From Corallococcus macrosporus DSM 14697 (lineage in GTDB: Bacteria > Myxococcota > Myxococcia > Myxococcales > Myxococcaceae), in the NCBI RefSeq assembly GCF_002305895.1, contig NZ_CP022203.1, positions 846,501 to 910,500 on the forward strand: 64,000 bases of DNA, in the 5' to 3' direction. The position numbers and the translations under genes were made by a program. The notes beneath the pieces are model-generated. The model was not told where the DNA came from, ran no database searches, and was given only the letters and a program-made list of their open reading frames with translations. Of this stretch, positions 61,004 to 64,000 are shown piece after piece. The first letter of the stretch is position 1. Each line of letters starts with the position of its first letter.

Positions 61004-61816
61004 ATGACCGCTGCCTTCCTCGCCGCCACCACTCCCGAGCCGCTCGCCCCCAACCGTTACGGCATCCGCTTCACCGCGCCCTGGTACCAGGGCAAGGGCG
61101 CCTTCGGAGGCGTCGTCGCGGGTTCGGTGCTGCGCGCGCTGGAGCACACGCTGTCGCAGGCGGGCCAGCCAGGGCGCCCCGTGCGCACGCTCACCGCGCA
61201 CTTCTGCGCGCCCGCGGTGGAGGGCGACGCGGAAATCCAGACGCGCATCGAGCGCACGGGGCGGCTCGTCACGCACGCCACGGCGCGCGTCGAGAGCGCG
61301 GCGGGGGTGTTGTGCGTGGCCACGGCGACGTTCGGCGCGTCACGCGGTGGGGTGACGGAGTACTTCGATGTGAAGCGTCCGGTCGTGCCGCGTCCGCAGG
61401 AGGTGCCCGCGGTGCCGGACGACGTGCCCATGCCCACCTTCTGCCAGTTCTTCGAGTACCGCTTCTGCGTGGGCTCTGCGCCGTACTCCGGCGCGGACGT
61501 GGCGGAGACGGGCGGGTGGCTTCGTCCCAAGGACACACTGGTGCTGGACGCGCCGCTGTGCGTGGGGCTGATGGACGCCTATCCGCCGTCGGTGCTCTCG
61601 CGCGTGGACGGCTTCCACGCGGCGGCGAGCGTGGACTTCACCGTGCACTTCTTCCACGAGCTGCCGCGTCCGGGGCTGCGCGAGGACGCCTACTTCCTGC
61701 GCACGGGCCGCTCGCGTCAGGCGGCGGAGGGCTACTCCGAGGACTTCCAGCAGCTCTGGACCGAGGAGGGCGAGCTGCTGGCCCAGTGCCGCCAGTTGGT
61801 GGCCGTGCTCGGCTGA
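61004..61816 (+). CDS. acyl-CoA thioesterase-like (double hotdog) protein
   Basis: 270 residues. It consists of two hotdog repeats, the first including FGGVVAGSVLRALEH (active-region GG) and the second VDFTVHFFHELPRP. Acyl-CoA thioesterase II/TesB-like proteins hydrolyse acyl-CoAs. The exact substrate cannot be read. It starts 70 bp after ung and is probably co-transcribed or independently expressed. Confidence 0.85.
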   Translation: MTAAFLAATTPEPLAPNRYGIRFTAPWYQGKGAFGGVVAGSVLRALEHTLSQAGQPGRPVRTLTAHFCAPAVEGDAEIQTRIERTGRLVTHATARVESAAGVLCVATATFGASRGGVTEYFDVKRPVVPRPQEVPAVPDDVPMPTFCQFFEYRFCVGSAPYSGADVAETGGWLRPKDTLVLDAPLCVGLMDAYPPSVLSRVDGFHAAASVDFTVHFFHELPRPGLREDAYFLRTGRSRQAAEGYSEDFQQLWTEEGELLAQCRQLVAVLG

Positions 61817-61835
61817 GCGCGGGCGCGCTGAAGGC

Positions 61836-62201
61836 TCAAGCCGCCGACGCGAGCTGCTTCACCAGCAACCGCACCAGCTCCACGGGCTGGATGGGCTTGG
61901 GCAGCAGCTCCGCGCCATAGCGGATGGCCACGGACACGAGGTCATCCAGCTCCTCGTGTCCGGTGAGGAAGATGAACGGCACCCGGCAGTCCTTCAGCTC
62001 ACGCATCACCGTGAGCACGTCGGAGCCGTTCATGTCCGGCATGTTGTAGTCGCAGAGGATGGCGCAGATGCTGGACAGGTCCAGGTTGAACGCCTCCGAG
62101 GGGGACTGCACCGTCACGACCCCGTAGCCCGCGCTCTGGAGGATGTCCCGCACCACCGAGAGCACGAAGGCATCGTCGTCAATCACCAGCACGTTCTGCA
62201 T
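61836..62201 (-). CDS. orphan single-domain receiver
   Basis: 121 residues. VLVIDDDAFVL, the acceptor strand AILCDYNMPDMNG, the T/S of FIFLTGHEE, and the LLPKPIQP Lys. No output domain or kinase is adjacent. It ends 19 bp from the convergent thioesterase gene. A perfect 12-bp palindrome lies in its upstream region. Confidence 0.9.
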   Translation of the reverse strand: MQNVLVIDDDAFVLSVVRDILQSAGYGVVTVQSPSEAFNLDLSSICAILCDYNMPDMNGSDVLTVMRELKDCRVPFIFLTGHEELDDLVSVAIRYGAELLPKPIQPVELVRLLVKQLASAA

Positions 62202-62256
62202 CGGGCCATCTCCGCGAGCGGTTCAGCGCATCCTACCCGAGCTTCCCCCACGGGAC

Positions 62257-62268
62257 TGTCACGTGACA
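62257..62268. promoter_or_regulatory. perfect palindrome TGTCACGTGACA
   Basis: 12-bp perfect palindrome with a CACGTG core, 56 bp upstream of the receiver start (minus strand) and just past the M24 peptidase stop. It is the size and position of a dimeric transcription factor site. It could equally be incidental to the 3' region. Confidence 0.4.
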
Positions 62269-62274
62269 CATGTC

Positions 62275-63609
62275 TCAGGGCACGGGGCGGGAAGGACCCG
62301 GGGAGGGGATGAGCACCAGGTCCTCCTGCGGTGGGGTGAGGTACTCCGCACCCGTCTCGGTGACGACGGCCATCTCCTCCACGGAGATGATGCGCTGGGC
62401 GCCCGCGTCGCCGTCCGGCCACGCGTAGAACCCGTCGAAGGCGAAGACCTGCCCCGGCCGGACGATGCGCGCCGCCTGGCCCGCGGCGGGCTTGCCCTGC
62501 TGCGCGCCGGAGAGCGCCGGGCCCACGTCATGCGCCCAGTAGCCCACCGGGTGCCCCGTTCCCCACATGACGGGCGCCGAGCCCGCCTCGCGCATCCAGT
62601 CGCGCTGGGCCTTGTCCACGTCCCAGCCGCGCACGCCGGGTTTCAGCGTGGCCAGCGCAATCCGGCTGCCCTTCTTGCCCTTCTCCCACTTCTCCAGGGC
62701 CTCCTTGGGCGGCTTTGTCTCACCCGGCGCCAGCACGTAGGCGAAGCGCTGGATGTCCGTCACCCACATGCCACCCACCCGGATGCCGAAGTCCGTCTGG
62801 ATGAAGTCCCCGGGCTGGATGACGCGCTCGGTGGCGTGCGAGTGGCCACGCGTGGGGCCGCTCTGGACGTTGGGGTTCTGGTCCGGGGCCCAGGCGTCGC
62901 CCACGCCCAGCTCCGCCATGCGCCCGCGGAGGAAGCGGGCCACGTCCACGTCGCGCGTCTTGCCTGGCACCACCGCGCGGTAGGCCTCCTCCTGCATCTG
63001 GGACGTCAGCGCGGCGGCCTCGCGGAGGATGTCCACCTCCTCGGGCAGCTTCACGGAGAGCCACTCGGAGACGAGGTCCTCGGAGGACACCAGCTTCTTG
63101 CGCAGCGCGGGCGTCAGGGCCTTCTCCAGTGCCGCGCGCTGCGTGGCGGACAGGCCATCCGCCACTGTCACCGACGTGGACGAGTTGACGGCGATGCGCT
63201 TCGGCTTCGCCGCCGCCAGACGCGAGGCCACCTGCGCGTAGAGATTCGTGCCGCGCGCGAGCGGCACCACCTCGTCGAGCGGGCCCACGTCCCGGAGCGC
63301 GGTGGCCTCGCCCGCCGGGGACAGCGCCACGCCGCGCACGGCCGCACCCTGCTTGAAGAACAGGAAGGCGGCCGTGCCGCCGGCGTTCTCACAGCCGACA
63401 TGGATGGCCAGCGGGTCGTTGTCGTTCTCCCGGCAGATGACCACCCACGCGTCCACCTTGGCGCGGGCCATGGCCTGGGGCAGCAGCTTCTGGATGCGCT
63501 CCTTGCGGATGCGCGGCCATGCGTCCTCGGACGCGATGGGGCCGGCGGCGCTGGCGAGGGGGGCGGCGAGGAGCAGGGCGGAGAGCAGGGCGTGCCGGAC
63601 GCGAGTCAT
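62275..63609 (-). CDS. secreted M24-family metallopeptidase (Xaa-Pro aminopeptidase-like)
   Basis: 444 residues with a Sec signal peptide (LLSALLLAAPLASAAG). The N-terminal creatinase-like domain is followed by an M24 pita-bread fold: the metal ligands are seen as QTDFGIRVGGMWVTD (two Asp), GTGHPVGYWAHDVG (His), and late Glu residues in ISVEEMAVVT. Proteases of this class cleave dipeptides or N-terminal residues before proline. Its export is consistent with nutrient scavenging by a predator. ATG 63609. Confidence 0.88.
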   Translation of the reverse strand: MTRVRHALLSALLLAAPLASAAGPIASEDAWPRIRKERIQKLLPQAMARAKVDAWVVICRENDNDPLAIHVGCENAGGTAAFLFFKQGAAVRGVALSPAGEATALRDVGPLDEVVPLARGTNLYAQVASRLAAAKPKRIAVNSSTSVTVADGLSATQRAALEKALTPALRKKLVSSEDLVSEWLSVKLPEEVDILREAAALTSQMQEEAYRAVVPGKTRDVDVARFLRGRMAELGVGDAWAPDQNPNVQSGPTRGHSHATERVIQPGDFIQTDFGIRVGGMWVTDIQRFAYVLAPGETKPPKEALEKWEKGKKGSRIALATLKPGVRGWDVDKAQRDWMREAGSAPVMWGTGHPVGYWAHDVGPALSGAQQGKPAAGQAARIVRPGQVFAFDGFYAWPDGDAGAQRIISVEEMAVVTETGAEYLTPPQEDLVLIPSPGPSRPVP

Positions 63610-63747
63610 GCGGGGGCCTTTCGGGAAGAGGCCCCATCTTCCCCGAGCCCCGGGCGGGAGGGGACGTGCGCGGCGTGAAGTCGCCGCGTTTCCGGTAACG
63701 GTCGGACCGCGCCGTGCAAGCGTTGCCGCCGTGGCTCGTTTAAGGTG

Positions 63748-64000
63748 ATGTCCATGGCCAAGCGCACCTCCCAGAAGCGTCCGTCGAAGGCGAAGAAGCC
63801 CGCCGCGTCGAAGGCAGCGGCGAAGAAGGCCGCTGCCCCGAAGAAGGCCGCCTCCCGGTCGTCCCGTGCCGCGCCACGACGCGTCAGCGCGCCGGCGTCC
63901 GAGCCCGTCATCGAGGCGCCCCGGCCCCCCGTGCTGGAAGCCGAGCCCGTGCTCGCCGACGAGCCCACCCCGGGCTCCAGGGCGCTGCCGTCCGGCGAGC
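63748..64000 (+). CDS. Lys/Ala/Pro-rich protein, 3' end outside window
   Basis: A partial frame from ATG 63748 (or ATG 63754) runs off the window edge, with at least 84 residues. The start is basic and histone H1-like (KRTSQKRPSKAKKPAAS, AKKAAAPKK), followed by a more acidic Pro/Ala segment (EAPRPPVLEAEP). Such KAAP-rich heads suggest DNA or polyanion binding. An AAGGTG site precedes the ATG. The fold and function of the rest are not visible. Confidence 0.7.
   Translation, partial: MSMAKRTSQKRPSKAKKPAASKAAAKKAAAPKKAASRSSRAAPRRVSAPASEPVIEAPRPPVLEAEPVLADEPTPGSRALPSGE

Overview
The window is very GC-rich and tightly packed (53 protein genes, no rRNA, tRNA, insertion sequence, prophage or CRISPR array seen). 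The gene families point to a myxobacterium (Myxococcota, Myxococcus/Corallococcus-like). They include many hybrid histidine kinases and orphan receivers, Ser/Thr kinases with a zinc-ribbon head, Tad-type genes, many lipoproteins with low-complexity or glycine-rich tails, a FIST sensor and a SNF2/RapA-like helicase. No species can be assigned from the sequence alone.

Layout. 1-2.1 kb: end of a KaiC-like ATPase, a receiver and an unknown protein. 2.3-12.3 kb: the most striking locus, a signalling run headed by a 2151-residue soluble hybrid kinase with eleven near-identical 92-residue HAMP-pair repeats. It is followed, with ATGA/ATGA/TTGA overlaps, by a CheR, a CheB that lacks its catalytic serine, and a receiver-PAS protein, then by a small helix-turn-helix-like protein and two small membrane proteins. 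12.4-16.6 kb: a triple-GAF kinase and an ABC-2 exporter. 16.9-20.2 kb: a lipoprotein, a Ser/Thr pseudokinase and an ABC1/UbiB-family kinase. 20.2-31 kb: two paralogous receivers flank a NarL-type regulator, a hydrolase whose nucleophile is Tyr, and a tryptophan-dioxygenase-like/O-methyltransferase pair; then a FIST-hybrid kinase-receiver operon and a multiheme lipoprotein. 31.3-36.4 kb: a membrane kinase and a SNF2 helicase.

36.5-40.6 kb: a TadE/TadG/TadE-like operon ending in a secreted protein; a CpaF/TadA ATPase lies 18 kb away at 58.3-60.1 kb. 40.7-46.8 kb: several unknown soluble and membrane proteins, an ABC exporter and a possible nuclease-fold protein. 46.9-48.1 kb: dnaJ. 48.2-53.6 kb: an LpoA/LppC-like lipoprotein, a beta-propeller lipoprotein with an inserted retropepsin-like domain, a flavin/NAD reductase and a degenerate glycosyltransferase-51 protein. 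53.6-58.1 kb: a Ser/Thr kinase and a glycine-rich lipoprotein operon. 60.2-64 kb: ung, a thioesterase, a receiver, a secreted M24 peptidase and the start of a lysine/alanine-rich protein.

A recurring theme is regulatory or pseudo-enzyme forms of known catalysts: a CheB without Ser, a kinase without VAIK Lys and HRD Asp, a hydrolase without Ser, a retropepsin without DTG, a GT51 without its Glu motif, and a receiver without Asp. Many convergent gene pairs are only 7-19 bp apart or overlap, so recognisable terminators are rare.
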